This document shows positions 24,586 through 33,331 of a stretch of 64,000 nucleotides of DNA, piece by piece; within the stretch, counting starts at the first letter, position 1; each line of letters starts with the position of its first letter. The stretch is taken from IMG/VR virus record IMGVR_UViG_3300008627_000001, positions 1 through 64,000 of that record; one strand, written 5' to 3'. The notes beneath the pieces were generated by a model, which had not been told where the DNA came from, did no database searches, and worked only from the letters and a program-made list of their open reading frames with translations. This stretch comes from a virus. A program made the translations under genes and the position numbers.

Positions 24586-25888
24586 CCATTAACTCCTTTA
24601 ATTCTGGAAATACTTCTACCATATCTTCATTTCTAAATCTATCAAACTTATGTATTTCCTCTCTAAACTTTGGTAATAAGTCTGTTCTATCTTCGTTCTC
24701 TAAAAAGTGTATGGCGCCTTCAAATCCATTTGTAGCACGTTTGATATCATCTGCTTCGGCAATGTTTACTAAATGCTCTTTATATAATTTTATTACTTCT
24801 TCTCTCATATGTTGTGGCAAGATAGTTAGTCTATAATAGTCTGGTCCTTGTAATATATTAATATGAAAGTCATACGCCTTAATAAGGCCACGATGCATCC
24901 AATCATTATGGAAATCTACAATATGATATGCATTTAATACCTGCAGTGTAGCACTTGGAAAAAAGTCTACTGTAGGACATATATCCAACATTTCTTCTCT
25001 GTTGCGAACTATTTTATCCCAATTAGTTCCTTTGCGTATATACTCTGCTCTTGCACCTATCGCGTCTAAACTTGCACCTACTGATACTGTTTCAAACTCT
25101 TTCCATATTTCAAATACGTTTCTGCTTTTATACTTCGTTTCACTAAAGTTTGTGTTATACATTAACTCTACATTTGTTTTGCCGCGTTTTAATAGTTCAT
25201 CTATTAAGCGCCAGTGTTCTTCCATCATTAGCGGTTCTCCGCCAGCAAAGTATATTTTATGTAAGTTATCTATATATGGTTCTACCATTTCCCAATTTAA
25301 TTCTTTATTGCCACGTGTATATTCAATCTTTAAGTCTTGCCCATATATGCGATTAAACTCTTTAACCCAATTACTACTAAACTGCGGGCCACACATTCTA
25401 CAACTAAAATTACATAAATTATTAAACCGCATATCCCAATATATAATATTCGGATCAGCACTGCCATCTGTTTGTGTGCTATCTATATAATCTACAGCAT
25501 ACGCAAAGTTTCTATTGCTTTCATTACGCAAACTAAAAAAGCCATTGTCCTCTTTCTCATAACATTTTACGCATTGCTCGCTAGGTTTATCTTGTAGCAT
25601 ATTAAGACGCATTTGTCTCATGCTTTCACCGTTCCATACTTCTTCTAAAGTATTGTCGCGTAAATTTCCTACTGTTTCATTCATCTCTGCCATACAGCAA
25701 GGATATGCTTCGCCTTGTGACCAACCGTGTAAATGTATCCACGGCAGCATACAGAAGTGTTTACTATGTGCTAACAGTTCATACTGTAATTGCGTAAAAT
25801 CACTCTTTTGTAATCGTTGTTTGTTTCTATCAAGTAACAACGTCTTACTATCAAACGGATTATCTTCGTCTAAAAATCCTTTATCCAT
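24575..25888 (-). CDS. Radical SAM protein with N-terminal twitch/SPASM-like module (type A), 437 aa
   Basis: Core motif CNFSCRMC (Cys159, 163, 166), followed by YFAGGEPLMMEEHW and GASLDAIGARAEYIRKG. N-terminal cysteines are CMLPWIH (Cys46), CC at 64-65, then VGNLRDNTLEEVWNGESM and CVKC (106, 109). The motif order is that of a SPASM protein cut and rejoined, with the auxiliary-cluster part at the front. It forms a tandem pair with 23332-24585, and its last residues keep the RNEDMVEVFPELKEL tail. The two might act as a heterodimer or on successive positions of one substrate; neither can be shown here. Confidence 0.87.
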   Translation of the reverse strand: MDKGFLDEDNPFDSKTLLLDRNKQRLQKSDFTQLQYELLAHSKHFCMLPWIHLHGWSQGEAYPCCMAEMNETVGNLRDNTLEEVWNGESMRQMRLNMLQDKPSEQCVKCYEKEDNGFFSLRNESNRNFAYAVDYIDSTQTDGSADPNIIYWDMRFNNLCNFSCRMCGPQFSSNWVKEFNRIYGQDLKIEYTRGNKELNWEMVEPYIDNLHKIYFAGGEPLMMEEHWRLIDELLKRGKTNVELMYNTNFSETKYKSRNVFEIWKEFETVSVGASLDAIGARAEYIRKGTNWDKIVRNREEMLDICPTVDFFPSATLQVLNAYHIVDFHNDWMHRGLIKAYDFHINILQGPDYYRLTILPQHMREEVIKLYKEHLVNIAEADDIKRATNGFEGAIHFLENEDRTDLLPKFREEIHKFDRFRNEDMVEVFPELKELMDGL

Positions 25889-27248
25889 TTAAACTATTAT
25901 ACCAATCTGCTAGGCGTGGAAACGTTTCTACAAAATTCTTTCTTCTACGCTCATCATATTGTTTGTAGAAATGATAAAAATCATTATGCAATGCTGGTTT
26001 TTCAAATGTATCGCTGTGCGGTGTTTCTACCACATCTAAATAATCTATTAAACGCTCTACGTGATTGCGTTCCATTTCATGCATCAACTTATTTTTCTTT
26101 GCTTTTCTATACCAACCTTGTATATCCCCTCTAAACTCCGCAAGTATTTCTTTCGGCAATACCAACGGAGATTGGAAACTTGGAAAACGTAAAATATTTA
26201 ATGTAAATGTTGGAAAGCTCGATCCGTACTCTTCTTTAAATTCCAATTGTTGCTGTAAAAATTGTGGAAGAGAGTTTAAACACAATGCGTTAATTGTACA
26301 CATCATATGAAAACCTTCAAGGTTTCCTTCGGTACAGGCTCTGTGGCAATTACTCACCCATCTATTCCACTCTAATCCATCACGTATATATTCTGCTTGT
26401 ACGCCCATCGCTTCACAACTTGTATATAAATGCAAGTGCGGAACATGCTGTGCATTTTCAATAAATCTATCTAATAGTTCGTCTTTGGCACCCAGATTAC
26501 TGTTAATAGCAAAACGCATATTTGTTTGCCTGTCACTATTTTTAAACCATTCAAATAGTTTCCATATGTCGTCAGACATCAATGGTTCGCCACCAGTAAT
26601 ACGAAGTTCATCAAGTGTTTCGTGTAATTCCTCATCCCACCACTTCCAGAACGCTTCAACATAAGGATTAGTTTCATCCTTTTTGTATAATTGAGCAGAA
26701 GGGTGGGTATGAGTAAAATGATTACGACCGTCGCTAATTAGATTTTCGTACGGTCCATCTTTTTTGATATCCTTTACCCAGGAACTACTAAAAGCAGGAT
26801 TACAGTAAGAACAGCTAAAGTTGCAAGTCCGATCAAAGGCGGTCTCAAGAGTGCGAAGTGCAAAATTTTCTGTCGGTAATTTGTCTTTGACATAATTAAC
26901 ATCCTCCTCGTCATAAATGACTGATTTATGGACACGATCCGAAATAGCATCGGGCCCAATATCTTCAATCTTCCAACAATACTCACAGCCAGCAGGACGT
27001 TGTCCCATTAGCATATTGTGTCGATCTTTCTTTTTTTGGAATGTGTTATGGATAGCGGCTGGATTGGATTGAAGTTCTGTTACATCTATTTCGTGGGCAG
27101 GCGGGTGATGACAACTTGTTGTCATTCCACTTCCTAACCATATTGTAGCGTTCCTCCATTTTGCCATACAAAAAGATGGACTTATAGTATTATTTAGCCA
27201 TTTTTTGACCTCTAAATCGGTCTCTCTACCCGGTTTTCTTAGTGTCAT
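25881..27248 (-). CDS. Radical SAM protein with N-terminal cysteine module (type C), 455 aa
   Basis: Core motif CNFSCSYC (Cys142, 146, 149), then RITGGEPLMSDDIW. The N-terminal module differs from types A and B: PSFCMAKWRN (Cys27), SCHHPPAHEID (Cys46), and CEYC (88, 91), so the CC pair is replaced by a single Cys followed by HHPP. This pattern is shared with 28265-29707, making the two a second sub-pair. The C-terminus keeps RRKNFVETFPRL. It has no overlap with the 339-aa radical SAM gene but lies directly next to it. Confidence 0.86.
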   Translation of the reverse strand: MTLRKPGRETDLEVKKWLNNTISPSFCMAKWRNATIWLGSGMTTSCHHPPAHEIDVTELQSNPAAIHNTFQKKKDRHNMLMGQRPAGCEYCWKIEDIGPDAISDRVHKSVIYDEEDVNYVKDKLPTENFALRTLETAFDRTCNFSCSYCNPAFSSSWVKDIKKDGPYENLISDGRNHFTHTHPSAQLYKKDETNPYVEAFWKWWDEELHETLDELRITGGEPLMSDDIWKLFEWFKNSDRQTNMRFAINSNLGAKDELLDRFIENAQHVPHLHLYTSCEAMGVQAEYIRDGLEWNRWVSNCHRACTEGNLEGFHMMCTINALCLNSLPQFLQQQLEFKEEYGSSFPTFTLNILRFPSFQSPLVLPKEILAEFRGDIQGWYRKAKKNKLMHEMERNHVERLIDYLDVVETPHSDTFEKPALHNDFYHFYKQYDERRRKNFVETFPRLADWYNSLNG

Positions 27249-28268
27249 TTAAAACCTCATTACTGTTTCTTTATTAACCTCAGTTGATTTACATTTTAAA
27301 TTACATATATCCAACTTAGGTATGTTTTCTATAAATTCTTTCCAACAAGGATTGTTTAATACTGATTCTAACCCACGTTGTTTTATGTTCTTGTCATGCG
27401 TCAACCAGTTTTTATATGCCTCATCATTATATCTATTAATAATCCAGCAACACGGATAAAAATATCCTCTGCTATCAATGAATAACCCTTTTGTACCTAT
27501 AAAGCAATAAGGTATTAAATCACCCACCAAAGATTGCTTTTTATATAACTGTACTGCTGTCTTAAAACTATCATCGTATATTTTCCTTTTTGTAAGACGT
27601 ATGGTATTACTTTCGTATCTACCAGATTTACTAATGTAATCTTCTATAGGATCTAAAGAATTATCATAGTGTTGATAATAAAAATTAAACTTATTACTTT
27701 TAGTTTGTCTTATAGCATCAAAATTTAGTTCCTTTGCAAGTGCTATCATATGATCTTCATGTTTATAATTAAAAGAAAAATATATCATATCCCATACTAA
27801 TCTAACAGGTTTTTTTCTTAATGCATTTACGCCTTCCATTATACTATTCCAATCACAATTTATTCTATATTTCTCATTACTTTCTTGATCATAACCATCC
27901 AAACTAAAATGCACCTGATCGTATTTGTTTAATACTTTAGCCAATCTTTCCCACCATACTACTGGTTTGTAACTACCATTGGTAACAATACTTAACTCTA
28001 TTTTAGGATTAATAGTTTTAAAATATTCACAAATCTCTATAAATTCTCTATTGTAAATTGGATCACCGTCGTAGCCACACAATGTAATTCTTTTTATTTG
28101 TGTTAAGATATCCTTAGTAAAGTTTTTTGTAAAAAAGCCTAATGTTAAATTATCTCTTTCTAATGTTTGTGGTTTTTCTGTTCTAGAACATCTAGGACAT
28201 TTTAACGTACATAAACTACTAAGTTCAATATGCCAATGCCACAGTGGCCAGTTAAATTCATTTTTCAC
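27249..28268 (-). CDS. Radical SAM protein of conventional layout with C-terminal SPASM/twitch-like cysteines, 339 aa
   Basis: The core motif CTLKCPRC is at the very start (Cys20, 24, 27), as in ordinary radical SAM/SPASM enzymes, and auxiliary cysteines follow at the C-terminus (YCFIG, then YPCCWI, then a final CNLKC). It is the only one of the nine cassette radical SAM proteins with this order. A HFSLDGYDQESNEKYR segment marks the usual barrel strand. It sits between the two type-C proteins, overlapping one by four bases. It may be the catalyst that differs in chemistry from the eight permuted proteins. Confidence 0.85.
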   Translation of the reverse strand: MKNEFNWPLWHWHIELSSLCTLKCPRCSRTEKPQTLERDNLTLGFFTKNFTKDILTQIKRITLCGYDGDPIYNREFIEICEYFKTINPKIELSIVTNGSYKPVVWWERLAKVLNKYDQVHFSLDGYDQESNEKYRINCDWNSIMEGVNALRKKPVRLVWDMIYFSFNYKHEDHMIALAKELNFDAIRQTKSNKFNFYYQHYDNSLDPIEDYISKSGRYESNTIRLTKRKIYDDSFKTAVQLYKKQSLVGDLIPYCFIGTKGLFIDSRGYFYPCCWIINRYNDEAYKNWLTHDKNIKQRGLESVLNNPCWKEFIENIPKLDICNLKCKSTEVNKETVMRF

Positions 28269-29707
28269 GATTGCGCCAACCTCTTACATTCTTCCCACCA
28301 ATCTATCATTTCGGGGAAAGTTTCGAGGAAGTTTGTTCCTCGGCGTTTATCGTGTTCGTTAAAAAACCTATAAAAATCTGCTTTACAGTCTTTTACATAG
28401 TGCTCGTCTAAATTACTACCTTCTTGCCACCACGCCAAGTCACGTTGCATACGTTGAACTTCATAATCTTTAAATCCCTTAAAGCGTGTTTTTTCGTCTT
28501 CCATATTATCCAACATCCAACAAATGTTGTCGTCATGTATCATTTGGTATGCTTCGGGCAATAATTGTATGCTTTGCCAACGTGGTTGTCTCAACAGTGG
28601 AGTATCAAACCACACTCGTTGGTAAGTCTCGCTATATATTTGTCTTAAACCATGTATAGCGGCTAACAGTTTATCCATGCCTGTTACACTTAAATTATTA
28701 TATGTAATAATAAACGTAACGCTGTTTCTATATGGAACTTCTGTTAAAAATCTATTAACGTTGTCCCACATTCTATTAAAATCTAATCCATTGCGTATAT
28801 ATTCCGCTTGCTCCATCCACGTGTCAACGCTAACATATTGCATAAAGTGTTCTACTTTTTCATCTAAGCAAATAGGTTTAATTGCTTCAATATATTTGTT
28901 AAACAGTTTATCCTCTACTGAGAAGTTACTCGTTACGTTAAGATGTAAATCGCTTTTTGGATGCTCATTAATGTAATCAAATACTTTGTAAGTATTTTTA
29001 TCCATCATTGGTTCGCCGCCAGTCATTCTAAAGTGTTTTAAATCTTTATATAAGTCGGGCCACCATTTCCAAAATGCTTCTACATGTGGATTATAATGAC
29101 TATGTGGAATACATGCTCTGTCGCCAGTAAAATGTTCAGGTGCGTTATGTGGTGTTTTTGTGGGCCATGCACCATACTGCTTCATTTCCTTTTCCCACGA
29201 TGTGCTAAACTGTGGTGAACAGTAACTACACTTTAGATTGCAATTATGATTAAAGTTAACTTCAACATAGCGTGGGTTTTTGTCTGCATTCCACGGAGCA
29301 TTAAGTATAGTTTCAAAGTCCATGTGTGCCCATGGCTCGCCACTTCTATAATGCCTGTCGCTCATATGCCCAGTATCTTCAATGTTCCAACAATACTGGC
29401 ATTCTTTTGGACGTTCTCCTTCTAGCATTAACTTACGCATTTGTTTCTTGTGTTGCGTATTATGTAAAGCAGATGGATTTTGTTTAACTTCTTCTGCGTC
29501 TATTTTGTGTAGTGGTGGGTGGTAGCAACTGTTGTTTAATCCAGTTGGTAAATGTAAACTAACTTGATTCCATTTAGCAAGGCAAAAGGACGGTGATACA
29601 GAGTCTAATTGCTCTGTAATATTTTCTGCGCTTTTGTAAAAGTCCGATTTAAATTTCCCATCTTCAACTTCTACTTTATCGCCCTTATTGTCCTTGTATA
29701 GTTCCAT
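28265..29707 (-). CDS. Radical SAM protein with N-terminal cysteine module (type C), 480 aa
   Basis: Core motif CNLKCSYC (Cys156, 160, 163), then RMTGGEPMMDKNTY. The N-terminal module is PSFCLAKWNQ (Cys42), SCYHPPLHKID (Cys61), then CQYC (103, 106), matching 25881-27248. The C-terminus ends in RRGTNFLETFPEM, the tail shared by four of the nine proteins. It is the first radical SAM gene of the run. Its ATG overlaps the stop of the GT-like gene upstream by one base, so glycosyl-transfer and radical SAM genes are translationally linked. Confidence 0.86.
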   Translation of the reverse strand: MELYKDNKGDKVEVEDGKFKSDFYKSAENITEQLDSVSPSFCLAKWNQVSLHLPTGLNNSCYHPPLHKIDAEEVKQNPSALHNTQHKKQMRKLMLEGERPKECQYCWNIEDTGHMSDRHYRSGEPWAHMDFETILNAPWNADKNPRYVEVNFNHNCNLKCSYCSPQFSTSWEKEMKQYGAWPTKTPHNAPEHFTGDRACIPHSHYNPHVEAFWKWWPDLYKDLKHFRMTGGEPMMDKNTYKVFDYINEHPKSDLHLNVTSNFSVEDKLFNKYIEAIKPICLDEKVEHFMQYVSVDTWMEQAEYIRNGLDFNRMWDNVNRFLTEVPYRNSVTFIITYNNLSVTGMDKLLAAIHGLRQIYSETYQRVWFDTPLLRQPRWQSIQLLPEAYQMIHDDNICWMLDNMEDEKTRFKGFKDYEVQRMQRDLAWWQEGSNLDEHYVKDCKADFYRFFNEHDKRRGTNFLETFPEMIDWWEECKRLAQS

Positions 29708-30633
29708 TACCAGCCTTCAATTTGGCGTATTACATCTAACTCCTGGATCATGATATCATAGTTTTTGTGTGTGCTATAGTGCTCTTTAAAAAACTTACTT
29801 GATTCAGCATCCATTTCGCATATAGGCATACCTAATTTGTTTTGTAGTATTTCGCCCAACCTTCTTGCTTCTGCTTCTGGATCTTTGTCTGCGTGTTCCG
29901 CATTAAACAATTCTGTAAGATACTTAAAGTCTCTTACATTTATATAATCCCAATCTGCAAGCATGGTTAAAAACGTGCCTAAACGTGCTCCATATATTGC
30001 CCAAATGCCGTGTTCAACATCGCGTCCTACTGTTTGCCAAATACATAGATTATCGTAATTACGAGCATGTATTTGTTTCTCAAATGTATCGAGACTGGGG
30101 CGGGATCCTTTATCCAGCACCATCTTGACGCCTTCTCTAAAGCCTGCCCTCCACGCATGAAGTTCGGATCCATTTGGATATGTTGTACTGTAGCAGTTAT
30201 GCATTGCTCTATATTTGTCATCAAAACAAAATTCAACCAATGTTTCATCTCTGCCATCAGTGTTTTCATGTGATTTCATGTTCATTACAAACTCAACTGG
30301 CCAACAACTTAAACCACCATTGCCGTACATTAGTCCGTTTATAACATTACGTCCCTTCCATCTAAAAACGCAATCTTTTGTATCGTTATCTAATGTAATT
30401 TGAAGGTTAAAGAACTCCGGGTCAGGCATATTGTCTCCGTCAATCAAAACAAACCGTTCTGTGTCACTTGCTTCTGCCGCCGCTTTATGTGCCGCATCAG
30501 AACCATAAACACCGTCAACGTGTTTTGCCCACGGAACCATATTAAGTATCTTTGCCCAAAACTCATCCTTTTGTGGTTCATCGTATGTTAGATATATGCA
30601 GTCTAAGTCCGCAATGTCGATGATTTCAGTCAT
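29707..30633 (-). CDS. GT-A-like glycosyltransferase-related protein, 308 aa
   Basis: The N-terminal half has the feel of a GT-A fold: AEASDTERFVLIDGDNMPD (about 53-71) carries the DGD (65-67) expected to bind a metal and sugar nucleotide. The region around HAWRAGFRE (about 165-175) and the preceding YGNGGLS segment match the C-terminal domain of the 1224-aa protein. It may be a functional transferase, while the large protein's copies lack an obvious DxD. Three overlapping bases link it to the 75-aa gene upstream. Confidence 0.7.
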   Translation of the reverse strand: MTEIIDIADLDCIYLTYDEPQKDEFWAKILNMVPWAKHVDGVYGSDAAHKAAAEASDTERFVLIDGDNMPDPEFFNLQITLDNDTKDCVFRWKGRNVINGLMYGNGGLSCWPVEFVMNMKSHENTDGRDETLVEFCFDDKYRAMHNCYSTTYPNGSELHAWRAGFREGVKMVLDKGSRPSLDTFEKQIHARNYDNLCIWQTVGRDVEHGIWAIYGARLGTFLTMLADWDYINVRDFKYLTELFNAEHADKDPEAEARRLGEILQNKLGMPICEMDAESSKFFKEHYSTHKNYDIMIQELDVIRQIEGW

Positions 30634-30857
30634 GAGTTAAAGTGTTCTTCAAATAATGATGCTTCTGTTGGGCGTTTAAAATCTACCCTTACGCCGTGGG
30701 CATAAACTCGGTCGTCGACTTTATATTCACCCTTACAGTTTGATTCACACCATACTTTTACACTTTTATATATTTTAACTGCCTCTTTAAACTCTTGATT
30801 TTTAATTACGTCTCCCTTTTCAACTTTCCACGGAAACTTTGCATGTGATGTCACCAT
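30630..30857 (-). CDS. Hypothetical protein, 75 aa
   Basis: A small soluble protein with a VKVWCESNCKGEYKVDDRVY centre containing two cysteines four residues apart. No family recognised. The stop overlaps the following gene start (ATGA), and AGGAGG lies upstream of its ATG, supporting translation. Confidence 0.6.
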   Translation of the reverse strand: MVTSHAKFPWKVEKGDVIKNQEFKEAVKIYKSVKVWCESNCKGEYKVDDRVYAHGVRVDFKRPTEASLFEEHFNS

Positions 30858-30865
30858 TTTTCCTC

Positions 30866-31255
30866 CTATTGTAATTGGTAATAACTTTCATCTTTAATAA
30901 ATTTGACTTGGTCTGGATTAATAACACGTTTAATTAACCTATGATCTTTATTAGTAACTAATACAGGACGAGTATGGTCTAACTCTGAAGCATGTGTTAT
31001 TTGTTTATATTTTGATATTGCGCTATTATATTTTTCTATAGGCTTTAACTTACCATCTTCAACAGTCCAATCTGTAATAAAGTTATCGTTTGGCCAGTTC
31101 CATGGAACTTTTATATAACTTAATCCTTCTCGTTCTTCTGTTGATGCTTCGTATATTCTGCCTGAGTCATCATAATATAAACAATAATCTGGCTTTTCCT
31201 TTTCACTATAGTTAAAGCCTTCTAATGCTTCTAAAAACTCATTAAGTCCTTTCAT
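30866..31255 (-). CDS. Hypothetical protein, 129 aa
   Basis: A 129-residue acidic protein with an N-terminal helix and YCLYYDDSGRIYEAST, which looks like a beta-hairpin. It overlaps the 287-aa GT-like gene by 14 bases. I recognise no family; it might be a structural or chaperone protein that has joined the cassette. Confidence 0.55.
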   Translation of the reverse strand: MKGLNEFLEALEGFNYSEKEKPDYCLYYDDSGRIYEASTEEREGLSYIKVPWNWPNDNFITDWTVEDGKLKPIEKYNSAISKYKQITHASELDHTRPVLVTNKDHRLIKRVINPDQVKFIKDESYYQLQ

Positions 31256-32105
31256 AGTACTCTATTGTTTTATCAGCCAAGTATTCTTTACAATCAGCAC
31301 CATGTACTGGGTATAACTGTGGCTCAACACCAATAAGTAATCCCACATCATCACTATAACTTATATTAACAACATCCTCTATTTTGTGTTGCTCTGGCCA
31401 TTCTAGAATGCTTGGTTTTAAATGTACAAATGTTGGGTAATCTATAATTTTATTTGTATATGTATATTCTTGCTCTTGCAATACTAACGCAATAGCTAAC
31501 GCAACATCTGTTGTGGGTTTATTATCTCTACAGTTTTTAATATTCTCTGTTACTGTATTCCAGTTTTTGTAAACCCATTTGAGTGTTTTAAACAGTTTTA
31601 AACTTTCCTCACCGTAACGAAAATACATAAACCCACTATATACGTTTGGTAAATTATTTTCATCAAATACACTTCTATATTTGCGTGATGTGGCAATGTG
31701 TCCATTTAATTTACGTACATTCGTCGCAATTAGTATTTCTTGCTCTCGCATAAATGTCCACCAATGGTCAACGTTTCTGGTAAACACCATATCACAGTCT
31801 AATTTAACTGTTTCTTTAAATGGTGTTATTGCCCACGCCTTCCATTCGTTGCCTAACTTCCAACTATCTTCTTCGCTATCATCTCCCCACGGTATATCTA
31901 TAACATAATCAAATACTTTATAATGTTTGTCTTCCAAACATTCTTTAGTTGCTTCGTCTACTGCTATAGCAAACTTGTTTATGCTTTGTGTTGCCTTTAA
32001 ACTTAAACCACACGCATACGCAAGTTTTAAATAGTCTGTTGTTTCATTGTTTTGAACAAATGTAAAGTAACCTAATTGCTCACTGTGATCATTGATTCGC
32101 TTCAT
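31242..32105 (-). CDS. Glycosyltransferase-like protein (GT-A, DxD), 287 aa
   Basis: The KLDCDMVF segment (Asp103, Asp105) is a DxD motif in the setting of a GT8/GT-A enzyme: a hydrophobic strand before it, and WKAWAITPFKETV just upstream as in phage-type transferases. The HxG-like C-terminal stretch YPVHGADCKEYL (about 264-275) would complete the metal site. It partners the related 280-aa protein upstream, with a 17-base overlap between them. Both would add sugars to a glycan or protein in the cytoplasm. Confidence 0.72.
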   Translation of the reverse strand: MKRINDHSEQLGYFTFVQNNETTDYLKLAYACGLSLKATQSINKFAIAVDEATKECLEDKHYKVFDYVIDIPWGDDSEEDSWKLGNEWKAWAITPFKETVKLDCDMVFTRNVDHWWTFMREQEILIATNVRKLNGHIATSRKYRSVFDENNLPNVYSGFMYFRYGEESLKLFKTLKWVYKNWNTVTENIKNCRDNKPTTDVALAIALVLQEQEYTYTNKIIDYPTFVHLKPSILEWPEQHKIEDVVNISYSDDVGLLIGVEPQLYPVHGADCKEYLADKTIEYYERT

Positions 32106-32931
32106 GTGCTGTGTGGATTAAAGTAGGTTGTGTTGCGTATCGTATAATATTATTTGCATTTTCTAATATACTGTGCTTGTTCATAATGTGTAAATTAGCA
32201 TTTGTTATTGTTGATAAACAATTATCAAACTCATACACTACCGTACCATCTTCTCTAACATCACTAACAATATATTGAGAAGGTAAGGTAAGGAGGGAGT
32301 TGTCGAAGTAACCTTCTAAGCTTAGAAGGTTATATGCAATACTTATAGCATAGTCGTTTCTGTATGGGCCTTTCTTGAAATTATATAGATTATAATAATA
32401 CATATAATTTTCTTGTATCATTTTCATTAAATCGAAAAATGCTTTAGCAGTTTCTCCTTTAGTAAAATATAATACAGTTGCCCACAGCATCGGTATGCTA
32501 CTCCAATGCAATAACTTATCATCAATAAAACTATGATTTTCTGTTATATCAAACACATCTTTATGACATATTAGTTCTTCTTGTGTTTGAAATATCCCTT
32601 GCAACGAATTATTAAACATAAGATAATCTACATCTAATAATAAAGTTTTGTGGAATGGAGAAATATCGTATGCTAAGGGTCTAGTTTTATTGTGCCATGT
32701 AAGTTCTTCGAGTTCTCCCTCCGGGCCTCTAAATGTTCTTCTTCCGCTGTTCCCAGCGTCAACGTGTATAATATGATCGAAGGGGCCATCGACAGGATTG
32801 TTAGTAACTAACGCTATTCCTGTTCCTGGTAAGTGTTTGCGTACTAATAAAGCACAAATAATGGCGAGATTTGTGTAACTTATTGATTCGTTATCATACG
32901 CAAATAATAATACGCCTTTTTCATCTGGCAT
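32089..32931 (-). CDS. Glycosyltransferase-like protein (GT-A, DxD), 280 aa
   Basis: A DVDYLMF segment (Asp100, Asp102) follows AYDISPFHKTLLL, the same arrangement as in the neighbouring 287-aa protein, so the two are divergent paralogues of a GT-A family. Family-level assignment is by motif only; sugar donor and acceptor are unknown. It overlaps the small protein upstream by one base and the GT-like gene downstream by 17, placing both transferases at the promoter-proximal end of the cassette. Confidence 0.72.
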   Translation of the reverse strand: MPDEKGVLLFAYDNESISYTNLAIICALLVRKHLPGTGIALVTNNPVDGPFDHIIHVDAGNSGRRTFRGPEGELEELTWHNKTRPLAYDISPFHKTLLLDVDYLMFNNSLQGIFQTQEELICHKDVFDITENHSFIDDKLLHWSSIPMLWATVLYFTKGETAKAFFDLMKMIQENYMYYYNLYNFKKGPYRNDYAISIAYNLLSLEGYFDNSLLTLPSQYIVSDVREDGTVVYEFDNCLSTITNANLHIMNKHSILENANNIIRYATQPTLIHTAHEANQ

Positions 32932-33281
32932 TAAATTTGGTCTGGTTTTCTAATTTGTCGAATTTTTTCTAGTTCGGCATAGTATTCGTTTGTTACTTCG
33001 TAATACCGTTGCCATAACTTCTGTGTAAAATCTACTGGATCCTCAATTAAAATTGGGTTTTCAAATGAATCTAAAACTACTGTTGGATTTGCATCTAAGT
33101 CATTTTGTGTGGCTATTTGGTGTCTTAAAGACATTAATTCACCAAAACTTATTAACTCCTGTGTTACTTTAAATAAGCCACCGTTATAAGGAAGGGAAAG
33201 TAAACCTAGGGTGGTCTCACGCTTTGTTGCATGAGCCACCTTTTGGTTAAACTTTTTCTTTACTACTTCTTTTGCACTCAT
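32931..33281 (-). CDS. First gene of the cassette, hypothetical protein, 116 aa
   Basis: I start at the ATG at 33281 (MSAKEVVKKKF) rather than an ATG six bases further upstream, because the upstream one lies only one base beyond the promoter -10 hexamer and could not be transcribed from it. The product has a basic N-terminus and a long C-terminal helical region. No family recognised; its composition recalls small virion-associated or assembly proteins of T4-like marine phages. Confidence 0.6.
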   Translation of the reverse strand: MSAKEVVKKKFNQKVAHATKRETTLGLLSLPYNGGLFKVTQELISFGELMSLRHQIATQNDLDANPTVVLDSFENPILIEDPVDFTQKLWQRYYEVTNEYYAELEKIRQIRKPDQI

Positions 33282-33288
33282 ATACATT

Positions 33289-33317
33289 ATTATATATTAA
33301 ATGCTTTTAATTGTCAA
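33289..33317 (-). promoter_or_regulatory. Consensus sigma-70 promoter for the 26-kb cassette
   Basis: On the minus strand TTGACA (33317-33312) and TATAAT (33294-33289) are perfect and 17 bases apart. The expected start is base 33282, one base before the ATG at 33281, so the message would be leaderless. A second TTGACA occurs 13 bases upstream without a matching -10. This indicates the cassette is read by host RNA polymerase rather than only as late genes. Confidence 0.85.
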
Positions 33318-33331
33318 TTTAAATTGTCAAG

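Noticed and set aside
15118-29707. Assignment of the radical SAM genes to a named pathway such as PQQ, heme or sactipeptide synthesis
   Set aside because: No precursor peptide, partner enzyme or diagnostic motif of those pathways is visible; motifs support only family-level calls.
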